Counted from the stretch's first letter, positions 18,952 to 31,450 are shown. The stretch is 64,000 nt of DNA from Pseudoips prasinana (GCA_951640165.1 OX621234.1:6329001-6393000), one strand, 5' to 3'. The notes: generated by a model from the sequence alone, not told the origin. A program made the numbers and translations.

Positions 18952-21900
18952 CTGCTTGTGGTGTCTATGTCAATTTCATTTGATGCTTGTATTTTCATAT
19001 CAGTTTTGAAAATATAATTTGTCTCCGGATAGTATAAATAATGTGCAAACTCTGAATCAGTGCTATTTGTAAAAGACGTTTCACTAATATTATTTAAGCA
19101 TTCACTTGATGTTGTAGATAGACTTAATGATGTTTCACTCTTTATTATAACAATTGATTTAATACTGCTAGATACTGATAAAAGACCCGATGTGTCATAA
19201 AATCTTGAAGATTTATGAAAGTTTCTATTCTTATTGTGGTATTTATTTTCATTATTATTCGACCAACGTTTATCAGAATTTGAGGCGTTAGGATCACAGC
19301 TTATAAATCTATTTATTTTAGCAGATGTTGGATCATCAAACTCGTATATTTTGTATATATTCTCCGATTTATATTTTTTCATTGTGTTCAAACGTGAAAT
19401 ACTTTTAGTATATGATATTTTACTGTAATTTCTATTTCTGATTGGCAAACTATGCTCCGAATTATTTGAATAAGTTGGGATCAAGGTACTTTCAAAAGAA
19501 AGTGTAGGTATACCAATAGCTTGTCCAATAGTAACTTTTATACCTTCATTATCAGTGACGACTCCCGGTTTTGGTTTTGGTAAACATTCATCAGGACAAG
19601 GACAATATTCCGATAAATCTAGTGATGTGACTCTAATTTTAACATAACTGTGTTTAAATTTTATTTTCTTTTTATCACAGCCACAGGCACGTTCACAAGT
19701 TTTTTTAGCTTCATCTTCATATGCTTCTGCAGCGGCCCCTACTTTTTTAGTTTTTGTTTTTATTTTTCCTCTTTTTTCAGATGGTGTTGGTTCAAGTGGT
19801 AATCCAGCTTCAGCTCTAACTTTCTTTACTAAAGCCTTTTCTGATTCGGTTTTACCTAAAGGTAACGGCAAACCAGCTTCAGCAAGTCCTCTTAAGATCC
19901 TTTCCTTTTCTTCTGGTCTTTTTCCTGTGAGAGGAGTGAATAATCCATCTGCTTTTGCTTTACGAACTACCTCTTTTTCCGATCGTGTTTTAGCTGGAGG
20001 AGGTACACCCAATTCAGTTCTTATTTTATGTATTAATGATTTTTCTGATGGTGTTTTACCTTCTGGCAAAGGTAAACCAGCTTGGGCTAAACCTCTTAAA
20101 ATTTTTTCTTTTTGATCTGGCGTTTTACCATCTAAAGGAGTAAGTAACCCAGCAGCTTTTGCTTTGCGTAATTTCTCTGATGGTATTACTGTGGGTCCTA
20201 ATTCAGCTTTAATTTTTGATATAAGTGCTTTTTCGGATGCTGTCCTTCCTTCAGGAAGTGGAAGACCTAAGTCCGCCTGGGCCCGTAATTTTTTTTCTTT
20301 GTCTTCTGGAGACATGCCTTCTAAAGGTTTAACTACGCCAGCAGCTACTCCTCTGTCGTATTTTTCTCTCATTGACGGAGTTTTTGGTTCAGGTGGTAGA
20401 CCAAATTCTTTACGAATCTTATCGGCTATATTTCTTTCGGATTCTGTACTACTTTCGGGTAGTGCTTGGCCATTTTTAATGTAGTCTTTTATAATTTTTT
20501 CCTTCTCTTCTGGAGTTTTGCCTTTTAAAGACGGCAGTAATGTTTTCTTAAGCTTCTCAGATTTTCCTTGTTCAGCCTTTATTTTTTTAATCATTGCTTT
20601 CTCAGAAGCTGTCCTTCCTTCTGGGAGAGGGATTCCAGCAGCAGCCAAAGCCTTCAAAATTTTTTCTTTTTCTGAGGGTGTTTTACCTTCCAGTGGTGTT
20701 ATGATACCTGCCGCGTATGCTTTGCTCATTTTTTCTTTTAAAGATGCTGTTTTTGGTTCTGGGGGTAATCCCATTTCATTCCGTATCTTTTTTATTAGAG
20801 ATTTTTCAGATGACGTTTTACCTTCAGGAAGGGGCATTCCTGACTTAATTAATCCCTTCAAAATTTTTTCTTTTTGTTCCGGAGTCTTGCCTTCTAAAGG
20901 TGTCATAAAACCACCAGCTTTTGCTATTCTTGCTTTCTCGGATGGTGTTTTAGGCTTAACAGCTTTTAGTCTTTTAATTAATGATTTCTCTGTAGGTGTT
21001 CGACCTTCAGGTAAAGGTAAACCTGCTTCCTGAAGGTTTTTCAATATTTTCTCTTTTTCTGATGGTGTTTTACCTTCTAAAGGTGTAATCAGACCAGCAG
21101 CTAGAGCCTTATTGTATTTCCCTTTTAATGACGGTGTCGTTGGTTCGGGAGGCAATCCCATCTCATTTCTGACTCGATTTATCAATTTTTGTTCAGATTC
21201 AGTTTTTGCTTCGGGAAATGGGAGACCAGCCTTCGCTAGGTTTCTGAGTATATTTTCTTTTCGTTCTGGAGATTTATCCCCTAATGGAGTCAACATGCCA
21301 GCAGCTTTTGCATGTTTGAATTTTTCTGACATAGTTTTTCCTTTTAGCGGTGATACACTAGGTTCAGACGTCAGATTTTTTATAATTTCTTTTTCCGATG
21401 GAGTTTTACCTTCTGCTATCGGTAGCCCTGCAGCCAACATATTTCTAAGAATTTTTTCTTTTTGTGACGGTGATTTTCCTTCTAAAGGGGTAATGAGTCC
21501 TGCAATTTTGCCTCTTCTCAATCTTTCTGACGGTGATGGTGTAACGAATCCTGCAGATTTTTTAATGTTCTCTATCAAAGCTCTTTCTGATGGTGACCTT
21601 CCAGCAGGTAGAGGAAGACCAGCTGCTACTCTTCCTCTTAATATCTTTTCTTTCTTTTCTGGCGTCTTGCCTTCTAATGGTGTTAAAAGCCCTGCAATTT
21701 TAGCGTGACGTACTTTTTCAGACGGGCTCGCTTCAGGTACTCCAAATTCCGATTTGACATGTTTAATCAACGATTTTTCTGAGGCTGTTTTTCCTTCCGG
21801 TAAAGGAAATCCAGCTTTGACTAATTTTTTTAAAATGCTTGCTTTTTGTTCGGGCGTTTTGCCTTCCAAAGGCGTCAATAGTCCCGCTGCTTTAACTTTT

Positions 21901-24900
21901 TGCACCATATCAGTTGTTATTGATGGTAGTACGCCCTTGGATGCCTTTTCAGTTTTCACTTTAGCAATCAAAGATTTCTCTGATGGCGTTCGTCCTTCGG
22001 GTAAAGAAATTCCTAAGTCAGCTAAACCACGTAGTATCTTTTCTTTTTCTTTAGGGGACTTTCCTTCTAATGGTTGCAAAATACCTGCTTTAGCCGCTTT
22101 CGCATGTCTATATCTCATATCTGAAGTCTTTGGTTCAGGTGGTAGGGCTAACTCTTTTCGAACCTTGTCTATTAATTTCTTCTCAGATTCTGTCTTACCT
22201 TCTGGTAAAGGAATACCTTGCGATGCAAGACCTCTCAATATTTTTTCCTTTTGTTCAGGAGTTTTTCCTTCGAATGGTGTTAAGAGCCCTGCTGCTTTAG
22301 CTCTACGCAGTTCTGAGGGTGCTAAAAAAGAATACATTGGACCAGTTTTTACTTTGGCTATTAGGGCCTTTTCTGAAGGTGTTTTGCCTTCTGGTAAAGG
22401 TATGCCCATACTAAGTAAACCTTTTAATATATTTTCTTTTTGCTGTGGAGTTTTTCCTTCAAGTGGCGTTAATAATCCGGCTGCCTTAGCTTTTCGCATT
22501 TTTTCAGACATTTTGACTGATGGTAAAGGTTCTGCTTTTACTTTAGCTATTAGCGATTTTTCGGAAGGTGTGCGACCTTCTGGCAAGGGAATGCCCATTT
22601 TGGCTAAGCCACGTAAAATGTGCTGTTTTTGTTGCGGTGTTTTACCCTCTAGTGGCTGTAAAAAACCAGCGTGAGCCGCTTGAGCATATTTATCCCTCAT
22701 ATCTGGAGTCTTAGGTTCAGGAGGTAGACCAAGATCAGCCCGGACCTTGTCGATTAATTTCTTTTCTGATGGTGTTTTACCTTCTGGAAGTGGAATACCA
22801 TGCATTGCGAGGCCTCTTAAAATGTTCTCTTTCTTGGCAGGAGTTTTACCCTCTAAGGGCGTTATAAATCCTGCAGCTTTAGCCTTTTTAATTTTTTCAG
22901 ATGGGGTTAATATTTCCAGTGGTGTTTTAGCTTTAATTTTAGCTATCAGAGATTTTTCTGAAGCTGTTCTTCCCTCAGGCAATGGTATACCCATATTGGC
23001 TAAGCCATTTAGTATTCTTTCTTTTTCTTTTGGAGTCTTGCCTTCAAGTGGCTCTAAAATTCCAGCATTGGCCGCCTTAATATGTTTTTGTCTCATGTCC
23101 TCAGTCTTAGGTTCTGGTGGCAAACCTAAATCTGCACGAACCTTGTCAATAAGTTTTTTTTGCGACGTTGTTTTAGCTTCTGGAAGAGGTAAACCATGCA
23201 CCGCAAGTCCTTTTAATATTTTTTCTTTTTGCTCGGGATTTTTTCCATCCAATGGAGTTAAAAATCCAGCTTCTTTAGCACGACGCAGTCTCTCTGAGGG
23301 TGCTAAAGCTTTTTTAAGTTTAGGTTTTATCGTACTTATGAGTGCTTTTTCTGAAGGCGTTCTTCCTTCAGGCAGTGGTATTCCTATATCTGCCAAACCC
23401 TGTAAGATTTTTTCTTTTTCCTTTGGCGTTTTACCTTCCAACGGTTGCAGTAAGCCGGCTTCGGCAGCCTTAGCGTATTTATCTTTCATTTCTGGAGTCT
23501 TAGGCTCAGGAGGTAGACCGAGATCAGCACGAACCTTATCAATTAATTTCTTTTCAGATGCTGATTTTCCTTCCGGAAGTGGAATACCATGCATTGCGAG
23601 TCCTTTCAATATTTTTTCTTTTTGTTTGGGTGTTTTTCCTTCCAATGGTGTTAATAGTCCTGCGGCCTTAGCTCTGCGCATTTTTTCAGACATTTTTATT
23701 GGAGGAGATGGTTCTGCTTTTATTTTAGCTATAAGAGATTTTTCTGAAGGCGTTCGTCCTTCTGGCAAAGGAATCCCCAAGTTAGCTAAGCCTCGTAATA
23801 TTTGTTGCTTTTGTTTAGGTGTTTTTCCTTCTAATGGCTGTAAAAATCCCGCATCGGCCGCATTAGCATATTTATCTTTCATTTCTGGAGTCTTAGGTTC
23901 AGGAGGTAGACCTAGATCCGCACGAACCTTATCAATTAATTTTTTTTCAGATGTTGTTTTTCCTTCTGGAAGTGGAATACCGTGCATTGCGAGACCTCTC
24001 AAAATGTTTTCTTTCTTTTCAGGAGTTTTGCCTTCCAAAGGTGTAATCAATCCTGCAGCTTTAGCTCTTTTCATTTTTTCAGATGGGGTTAATATTTCTA
24101 AAGGCTTTTCAATCTTTGCTTTAATTTTAGCTACCAGGGATTTTTCTGAAGCTGTTCTTCCCTCAGGCAATGGTATACCCATGTTGGCTAAGCCATTTAG
24201 TATTCTTTCTTTTTCTTTTGGAGTCTTGCCTTCAAGTGGTTCTAAAAGTCCAGCATTGGCCGCCTTGATATGTTTTTGCCTCATGTCCTCAGTCTTAGGT
24301 TCTGGTGGCAAACCTAAATCTGCACGAAGCTTATCAATAAGATTTTTATCAGACGGTGTTTTACCTTCCGGAAGAGGCAGACCATGCGTGGCTAGTCCTT
24401 TCAATATTTTTTCTTTTTGCTCGGGAGTTTTTCCTTTGAGTGGCGTTAACAATCCTGCTGCCTTAGCTTGTCGAAGTTTTTCCGAAGGAGCTAACGGTTT
24501 CTCTCGTTTTGGTCTTATAGAAGCTATAAGTGCTTTCTCTGAAGGTGTTCGTCCTACAGGCAATGGTATTCCCATGTCTGCCAAACCCTGTAAGATTGTT
24601 TCTTTTTCCTTTGGCGTTTTACCTTCCAACGGTTGCAATAAGCCGGCTTCGGCAGCCGTAGCGTAATTATCTTTCATTTCTGGAGTCGTAGGCTCAGGAG
24701 GTAGGCCGAGATCAGCACGAACCTTATCAATTAATTTCTTTTCAGATACTGATTTTCCTTCCGGAAGTGGAATACCGTGCATTGCTAGTCCTTTCAATAT
24801 GTTTTCTTTTTGTTTGGGGGTTTTGCCTTCTAGCGGTGTTAGTAGCCCTGTGGTCTTAGCTCTGCGCATTTTTTCAGACATTTTTATTGGTGGAGATGGT

Positions 24901-27900
24901 TCTGCTTTAATTTTAGCTATAAGAGATTTTTCTGAAGGGGTTCGCCCTTCTGGTAAAGGAATACCCAAGTTGGCTAAGCCTCGTAATATTTGTTGTTTTT
25001 GTTGAGGTGTTTTGCCTTCTAATGGCTGTAAAAAACCAGCATCGGCGGCTTTAGCATATTTATCTTTCATTTCTGGAGTTTTAGGTTCAGGAGGTAGACC
25101 GAGATCAGCACGAACCTTATCAGTTAATTTCTTTTCAGATGCTGTTTTTCCTTCTGGAAGTGGAATACCATACATCGCGAGACCTCTCAAAATGTTTTCT
25201 TTCTTTTCGGGAGTTTTGCCCTCCAAAGGTGTAATTAATCCTGCCGCTTTAGCTTTTTTCATTTTTTCAGGTGGAGTTAATATCTCTAAGGGCTTTTCAA
25301 TCTTTGCTTTAATTTTAGCTATCAGAGATTTTTCAGAAGGCGTTCTTCCTTCTGGCAATGGTATATCCATGCTAGCTAAGCCGTTAAGTATATTTTCTTT
25401 TTCTTTGGGCGTCTTTCCTTCCAGTGGCTCCAAAAATCCAGCATTAGCAGCCTTGATATGTTTCTGTTTCATAACTTCAGTCTTAGGTTCAGGTGGTAAG
25501 CCTAGATCTGCACGAACCTTAGCAATAAGATTTTTATCAGATGGTGTTTTACCTTCTGGAAGAGGCAGACCATGCGTGGCTAGTCCTTTCAATATTTTTT
25601 CTTTTTGCTCGGGAGTTTTTCCTTTGAGGGGCGTTAAAAATCCTGCTGCCTTGGCTCGTCGTAGTTTTTCCGAAGGAGCTAACGGTTTCTCTCGTTTTGG
25701 TCTTATAGAAGCTATAAGTGCTTTCTCTGAAGGTGTTCGTCCTACAGGCAATGGTATTCCCATGTCTACCAAACCCTGCAAAATTATTTCTTTTTGTTTT
25801 GGTGTTTTCCCTTCTAGTGGCTGCAATAAGCCAGCGTCAGCAGCTCTAGCGTGTTTATCTCTCATATCAGGACTATCTGGCTCAGGTGGCAATGCTAGGT
25901 CGAACCGAACCTTGAGAATCAGGTTTTTTTCAGATTCCGTTTTACCTTCTGGAAGGGGAATACCATGCATTGCAAGTCCTTTCAAAATGTTTTCTTTTTC
26001 TTTGGGTGATTTACCGGTAAGTGGCGTTAAGAATCCCGCTGCTTTTGCACGTCGCAATTTTTCCGAAGGAGCTAAAGGTTTCTCAAGTTGAGGTTTTATA
26101 GTGGCTATGAGTGCCTTTTCAGAAGGAGTTCTTCCTTCAGGCAATGGTATTCCCATGTCTGCCAAACCCTGTAAGATTCTTTCTTTTTCCTTTGGCGTTT
26201 TACCTTCCAACGGCTGCAAAAAACCGGCTTCAGCAGCCTTAGCATGTTTATCTTTCATATCTGGGGTATTGGGCTCGGGGGGCAGTGCTAGATCAGCACG
26301 AATCTTACCAATTAACTTTTTTTCTGATTCCGTTTTGCCTTCTGGCAGAGGAATCCCATGCATGGCAAGTCCTTTTAATATGTTTTCTTTTTGTTTAGGT
26401 GTTTTTCCTTCAAGTGGTGTTAATAACCCAGCGGCTTTAGCTCTGCGCATTTTTTCAGACATTTTTATTGGTGGAGACGGTTCCGCTTTTATTCTAGCTA
26501 CGAGAGATTTTTCTGAAGGTGTTCGTCCTTCTGGTAAAGGAATACCCATATCAGCTAAGCCACGTAATATTTGTTGTTTTTGTAGAGGTGTTTTACCTTC
26601 TAGTGGCTGTAAAAAACCAGCGTCAGCTGCCTTAGCATATTTATCTCTCATATCTGGAGTCTTAGGTTCAGGTGGTAGGCCAAGATCAGCACGTACCTTG
26701 TCAATTAACTTCTTTTCTGATGTCGATTTGCCCTCCGGCAATGGAATACCATGCATTGCAAGACCTCTTAAAATGTTTTCTTTCTTTTCAGGAGTTTTTC
26801 CTTCCAAAGGCGTTATAAATCCAGCAGCTTTGGCTTTTTTCATTTTTTCAGACGGAGTCAATATTTCTAAAGGTTTTTCCGCTTTAGCTTTGATTTTAGC
26901 AATCAGAGATTTTTCTGAAGCAGTTCTTCCTTCAGGCAGAGGTATACCCATATTTGCTAGGCCGTTTAAAATCTTTTCCTTTTCTTTTGGCGTTTTCCCT
27001 TCTAATGGTTGTAATAATCCAGCATTGGCTGCTTTTACATGTCTTTCTCTCATTGCTGGAGTTTGGGGTTCCGGAGGTAATCCTAGTTCGGCGCGTACCT
27101 TTTCAATAAGTTTTTTTTCCGATGCTGTTTTTCCCTCAGGGAGGGGAAGACCATTATTTGCAAGTCCTTTTAATATTTTTTCTTGTGTTTGTGGTGGTTT
27201 TCCTGTAAGAGAAGTAAGGAGTCCTGCATCTCTTGCTCTTCGCAGTTTTTCTGAGGGTGCCAGTATGGAAGGTTCATGACTTTTTATTTTCGCTATAAGG
27301 GATTTCTCTGAAGGAGTTCGCCCTTCAGGCAATGGTATACCCATATTACGTAAGGATTGTAATATTTTCTGTTTCTGTTGGGGAGTTTTACCTTCTAATG
27401 GTTGTAATATTCCAGCATTTGCTGCTTTCTCATGTTTATTTCGCATTTTTGATGTTCGTGGTTCAGGAGGAAGACCAAGATCCAAGCGTACTTTAACAAT
27501 GAGCTTTTTCTCAGACGGTGTTTTTCCTTCTGGAAGTGGAATCCCTTGCATAGCTAGTCCTCTTAGTATTTTTTCTTTCTTTTCGTTAGTCTTTCCTTCA
27601 AGAGGTGTAATAAAGCCTCCAGCTTTTGCCTTTCTCATTTTCTCTGATGGCGTTATCACTTCAAGAGGAGTTCCGGTTGTAGCTTTTATTTTGTCTATAA
27701 GAGATTTCTCTGAAGGAGTTCGTCCTTCAGGCAATGGTATACCAATATTTGCTAAACCTTGGAGGATCTTCTCTTTTTGTGACTGACTTTTACCTTCCAA
27801 AGGTTGTATCAACCCAGCATTAGCAGCGTGAGCATATTTTTTTCTCATGTCTTCATTTGTTGGTTCGGGAGGTAATCCAAGGTCAGCACGTACTTTGTCA

Positions 27901-29066
27901 AGTAATTTTCTTACAGAAGGTGTTTTTCCTTCTGGCAATGGAAGATTGTTCATAGCTAGACCTCTTAAAATCTTTTCTTGTTGTTCTGGAGATTTTCCTT
28001 CAATCGGGGTTAAAATTCCAGCTTCTTGAGCTTTACGTAGTTTTTCTGATGATATGCCTGGTGGTATTCCTGTTTCTGCCTTAACTTTATCAATTAATAC
28101 TTTTTCAGATAGAGTTCTGCCTTCGGGTAACGGAATGCCCATTTTCAATTGAGCTTTTAGAATGTTCTCTTTTTGCGGGTTTGTTTTTCCTTCTAAAGGT
28201 GTTATTATACCTGCAGCTTCAGCTTTTTTCATCCTTAACTTTTCGGCAGCATTCTTGGGTGTCGGGGGAAGACCTAAGTCTTTTCTTACTTTGTCGATTA
28301 ATGATTTTTCAGACGTTGTTCTTCCCTCTGGTAAAGGGACACCAGACATGGCAAGATTTCTCAAAATAATTTCTTTTTCGGCAGGCGATTTGCCTTCCAT
28401 TTCTTTCAAAGCTTTCTTTAATTCTTCTTTCTGTACCTTTCCTGTATCCACTCCAACAGAAGCTAATGATTTCTGTATCTTTCCTAGTTCCCTCTCTTCT
28501 CTACCTAGGTGACTACAAAGTATACATTTGCATCCATCGCAATTTTTCTTTTTATAGCAGTCATAAAGACCTTTCATAACTTCGAACATTGCATCAGAGT
28601 TGCATGAACAACAGCAAGTTTCGTCTTGAGAGAAAATTTGACACCGGTAAATTTTACATTTCTTATCTTTCGGGTAGTTAAACGGATTCAAACATTCAGC
28701 GAACCGATGTTCTGACACGAGACAGACGACGTATTTTGAGTGATAAGGATATTCTTGCTTTGGAATTGCATTAGAGCTTTTGGTACGAAATCGATGAATA
28801 TCGTGCTTTTTAATATCAGGAAAACTAGTGAATATCCGATGGTTTAAATCTGTATTTTTTCCTTTGGGGTCATTATTATTAGGTAAATCAATTAAACTTT
28901 GTTGAATTTCACCATGGTTATACATTTTAACTAGTTTACGATTTTTATTTTTTTTCTTATGAACAATTATGCTTATATTTTTAACACCTGTGCAAGGGCC
29001 TTCATACTGATCTCCATACGCCGGGTAATAATTTATATAATTGTCAATACATCCAGATTTTTCCAT
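18952..29066 (-). CDS. Gene 1, exon 1: giant tandem-repeat protein
   Basis: A single uninterrupted 10.1 kb exon of about 3371 codons. The ATG at 29066 (MEKSGCIDNYINYY) is preferred over an upstream TTG because gene 2 starts MEEARIFYNN at the same point. Residues ~1-220 are unique: GVKNISIIVHKKKNKNRK and a Cys-rich patch (KIYRCQIFSQDETCCCSC). Residues ~222-3095 are about 44 tandem 65-residue modules. The tail has CERACGCDKKKIKFKHSYVK, GIKVTIGQAIGIPTL and SIVIIKSETSLSLSTTSS. It leaves in phase 2 at a perfect donor, AAGCAG/GTAAGA; the TAA ending the frame lies in that donor. There is no signal peptide or membrane segment, and no enzyme motif. The modules look helical with Pro/Gly turns, suggesting a long structural or scaffold protein (inference). 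Automatic pipelines may call such proteins titin-like. Joined to exons 2-6 the product is about 4065 residues. Confidence 0.85.
19780..28400 (-). repeat. Coding tandem array, ~44 modules of ~197 bp
   Basis: Within exon 1 of gene 1. The module consensus includes GKTPEQKEKILKGLA, HGIPLPEG(K/R)TPSEKKLI, KVRADLGLPPEP and KAADAGFLQPLE. Modules alternate between two types (…EGK…VRADLGLPPEP and …EGR…IKA-variable-PSEK). Higher-order blocks of six modules recur: the PLEILTPSEK marker lies at about 22901, 24083 and 25271 (1182 and 1188 bp apart) and again at 26852 (eight modules on). Modules at both edges are more divergent than central ones. Confidence 0.9.
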
Positions 29067-29090
29067 TATTCTGTATAACAGCTCATACAA

Positions 29091-29475
29091 TTTTAATATG
29101 AAATCGGCTTTAATAGGTTTAAGTACTGAATTGTGTTTTCTTATTATAGTGTATTATGGTACCAGGAATTCATTTCTTTATATATATATTTAAACACTGA
29201 AAGAGAAACACATAAAAGTACAGATTAAAACTGATCTATGTGAAGAAGGTGGTCATGATGTCGGTCTTGGTTGTAGACAATAATCATGACGTTCCACGCC
29301 ACACCTCGACTCGGATCGTTTAGGTTTGAAATCACAAGTGTATTAATATGTAACGGTAAAATTGTAAATACCGTTAGAATTTAATCTATTTGGCAAAAGA
29401 TTGTAATCTCATAAAATGCGAACCGTAACTAGGTATGTTAAAATTTTTTGGCTAATTAATTAGATTAATCTGTGA
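29091..29475. other. 5' flank of gene 1, nothing recognised
   Basis: Sequence upstream of the gene 1 start. A possible acceptor (GTTATACAG) lies 4 bp before the ATG, so a 5' non-coding exon may exist further up. No promoter element could be called with confidence. Confidence 0.35.
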
Positions 29476-29790
29476 TAATTCAGGCGCGAAGGCGAGCAAA
29501 TGAAGCGGCGGCCGAGCTATCGAAAAATGCGTTAAATTACTTACTTAGCGTATGGACAGTGCTTACCCTAGTGTCAGAGTTATTCAAGCCGTCCAGTACA
29601 ACTCTTACATGGGTTAACGACTGTTGTCTAATGACTACAACCAGGAGCGACAGCTTAACGTGCCATCCGAAGCACAGATATGCTCAGAAATTAAACCACT
29701 TTGGCGGTCAGCCATCTATGTACTGACCTCGAGTCTAGTTGCTTTACATCACTGATCACCTACGGACCGGCGAGAGCATCTATATCTATA
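29476..29790. repeat. Interspersed repeat of lepidopteran type
   Basis: It contains GGGTTAACGACTGTTGTCTA, CAACCAGGAGCGACAGCTTAA and GTGCCATCCGAAGCAC, a block I associate with dispersed repeats in moth genomes. The open frame crossing it is not protein-like. The class is not determined. Confidence 0.4.
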
Positions 29791-30625
29791 GCTTAATTGT
29801 AAGCAGTATGTAACAGTTCATAATGCTTCCACAGTTCACAACCTCATTTACAACTTTACGGTGATATATATAAGATACATATATTTATTTACCTATTCAT
29901 AGGACACCGTTGGCATTTAAAATAAAACAATGCGTTGCTTTTTTTTCAAAAGAAACGACAACGACGATAATATACAATTGCAACAATCATCAAATAACAA
30001 ATCCTTTAGATATTATCATAATCAATGTTTGGAAACGTGCAAAATTCCAATTTATATTCTTTACCCTGGACAGCATTTCTTATCAGATTCAAATCACCTG
30101 TTCACGCATGTCTTTTAGAATTACGAGTATATACTTACGATTTTTTAAAGAAAATATTATAGGCCTCGACTCTAATGGAATCTACTTATAGTTATGCTCA
30201 AAAAAGGTCTTCTTAGTCAGTTTCTTAGTTAATATTTGCTTTAGGCATATCTATAGTTATTGCAATAGTAATATACTTTAAGACTTGATTCTATGCTCCA
30301 ATTATTATAAATGGATTTATACCATTCTTAATAAAATAGTTTTTATTCACCTTTCATGTCCGGTTTGCAGTATTTTTATCCTTTAAATTATATTACACAT
30401 TATTTTTATTATTTATACAAAATTTACATTATGAAATTGACATTTATATTTACAGTGTGTCAAGTTATAATTTTGTTAGCGTCATTCACGACAAAATATT
30501 CAAATCATAGATACAATCAAAATTTTGATTTGACCATAAGTGGTATAATTCTTTTTTTTGTGTATCGATATATGGTTCACCTAGGATATTTTTAATTTAC
30601 TTATTATATTTTATTTCTAATTAAT
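29791..30625. other. AT-rich intergenic DNA, no gene recognised
   Basis: Several short AT-rich open frames occur but none has splice-bounded structure, a recognisable motif or a coding-like composition. Confidence 0.4.
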
Positions 30626-30840
30626 GTGACGGGGTATGATATCTTCACCCCATCTCATCCCGTGGGGGGCGTAGAAATCGACCGAGGGAATACCTACCAG
30701 AGAACGGACAGCAGCGTTTTTCTGTTAAATGACCATCAAACTGCAATCGCAAACCCATTTGCGAAGCGTGGCATGGCATAGCCCCCCCATTCTTTGGGGA
30801 GGCCTTAGTTCAACAGTGGACATATTTTGGCTGACCACCA
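30626..30840 (+). repeat. Dispersed repeat ending in an RTE-type 3' tail
   Basis: A head with CCCCATCTCATCCCGTGG and GGACAGCAGCG is followed by a tail, GAGGCCTTAGTTCAACAGTGG, then ATTTTGGCTGA. The tail matches the 3' end of the RTE fragment at 8521-8895 (GAGGCCTTTGTCCAGCAGTG). A related copy is at 54560-54800. Confidence 0.5.
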
Positions 30841-30879
30841 AAACTCTAATATAAAAAAATTTTATTCAACTATGTACTG

Positions 30880-31045
30880 ACAAAGTTACAGTTCCAAGGT
30901 TTTTATTTACTTAGACTTATAAATAGTCAGAACATAATTGTAGTCATATAGTTAACTATACTTACATAATTACAGGTACTAGGTACATATAAATGTAAGT
31001 GTAAGGTAAGTAAATGTAAGGTACATATTTAGTGGATTGCTAACA
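30880..31045. repeat. Dispersed repeat shared with 63250-63400
   Basis: It shares GGTTTTTATT and TTATAAATAGTCAGAACAT-type blocks, then a run of GTAAGT/TAGGTAC-like motifs, with the block near 63255. It is probably the 3' end of an unidentified retroelement. Confidence 0.4.
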
Positions 31046-31049
31046 ATAT

Positions 31050-31450
31050 ATATTAGACATGCAAGCTAAGATAGTCGATTCTTTCTCAATCGGAGGGAAA
31101 CTGGATTTCAGTCCTTCATGTTAAATTGATCCAAAATCATTTTAGTGTAGGACTTTAGACCAATGTAGACAGAACCACCTTGGGATCGCTAAATTTCCAG
31201 TCCTAAATAAAATGAAGCTGGTTGACTTGTTATTTCAAGACGTAACTGTAGGTCATTACATCCAACAAAACTCTTTGCTGTAGCTTCATCCGACGCAGCT
31301 GCAACCAATCCATAGTCAACATATAGTGCTATAAGCACCTTCTTGTGTCCCATATTCTGTTGTTCACTAGAGTTTGAATACTTTCCGGAGTAAAATGTTC
31401 TGAGTAAATCACACTGGTTCTTGTGTGATTTACTCGTATTCAAGTTTGAA
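31050..31450 (-). pseudogene. copia-type reverse transcriptase fragment
   Basis: The minus-strand frame reads VLIALYVDYGLVAAASDEAT, RLEITSQPASFYLGLEI and, past a stop, GSVYIGLKSYTKMILDQFNM. This is the YVDD-to-FLG region of Ty1/copia reverse transcriptases. The usual YVDD is YVDY here, so an invariant catalytic Asp is lost. No LTRs or other pol domains are seen. It is a dead LTR-retrotransposon fragment. Confidence 0.75.

Noticed and set aside
19780..28400. Regular repeats suggesting a CRISPR array or non-coding satellite
   Set aside because: The repeats are ~197 bp, vary at the DNA level while keeping the frame, have no spacers, and sit in a eukaryotic exon.
19927..28512. Long plus-strand open frames (up to 639 codons) opposite the giant exon
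   Set aside because: They are antisense shadows of the repeat array. Their periodic sequence simply mirrors the minus-strand modules, they lack splice structure, and the minus strand is the one with paralogy to gene 2.
29067..29090. Start of the giant protein at 29090
   Set aside because: The first codon there is TTG. The first ATG in frame is at 29066 and matches the start of gene 2.
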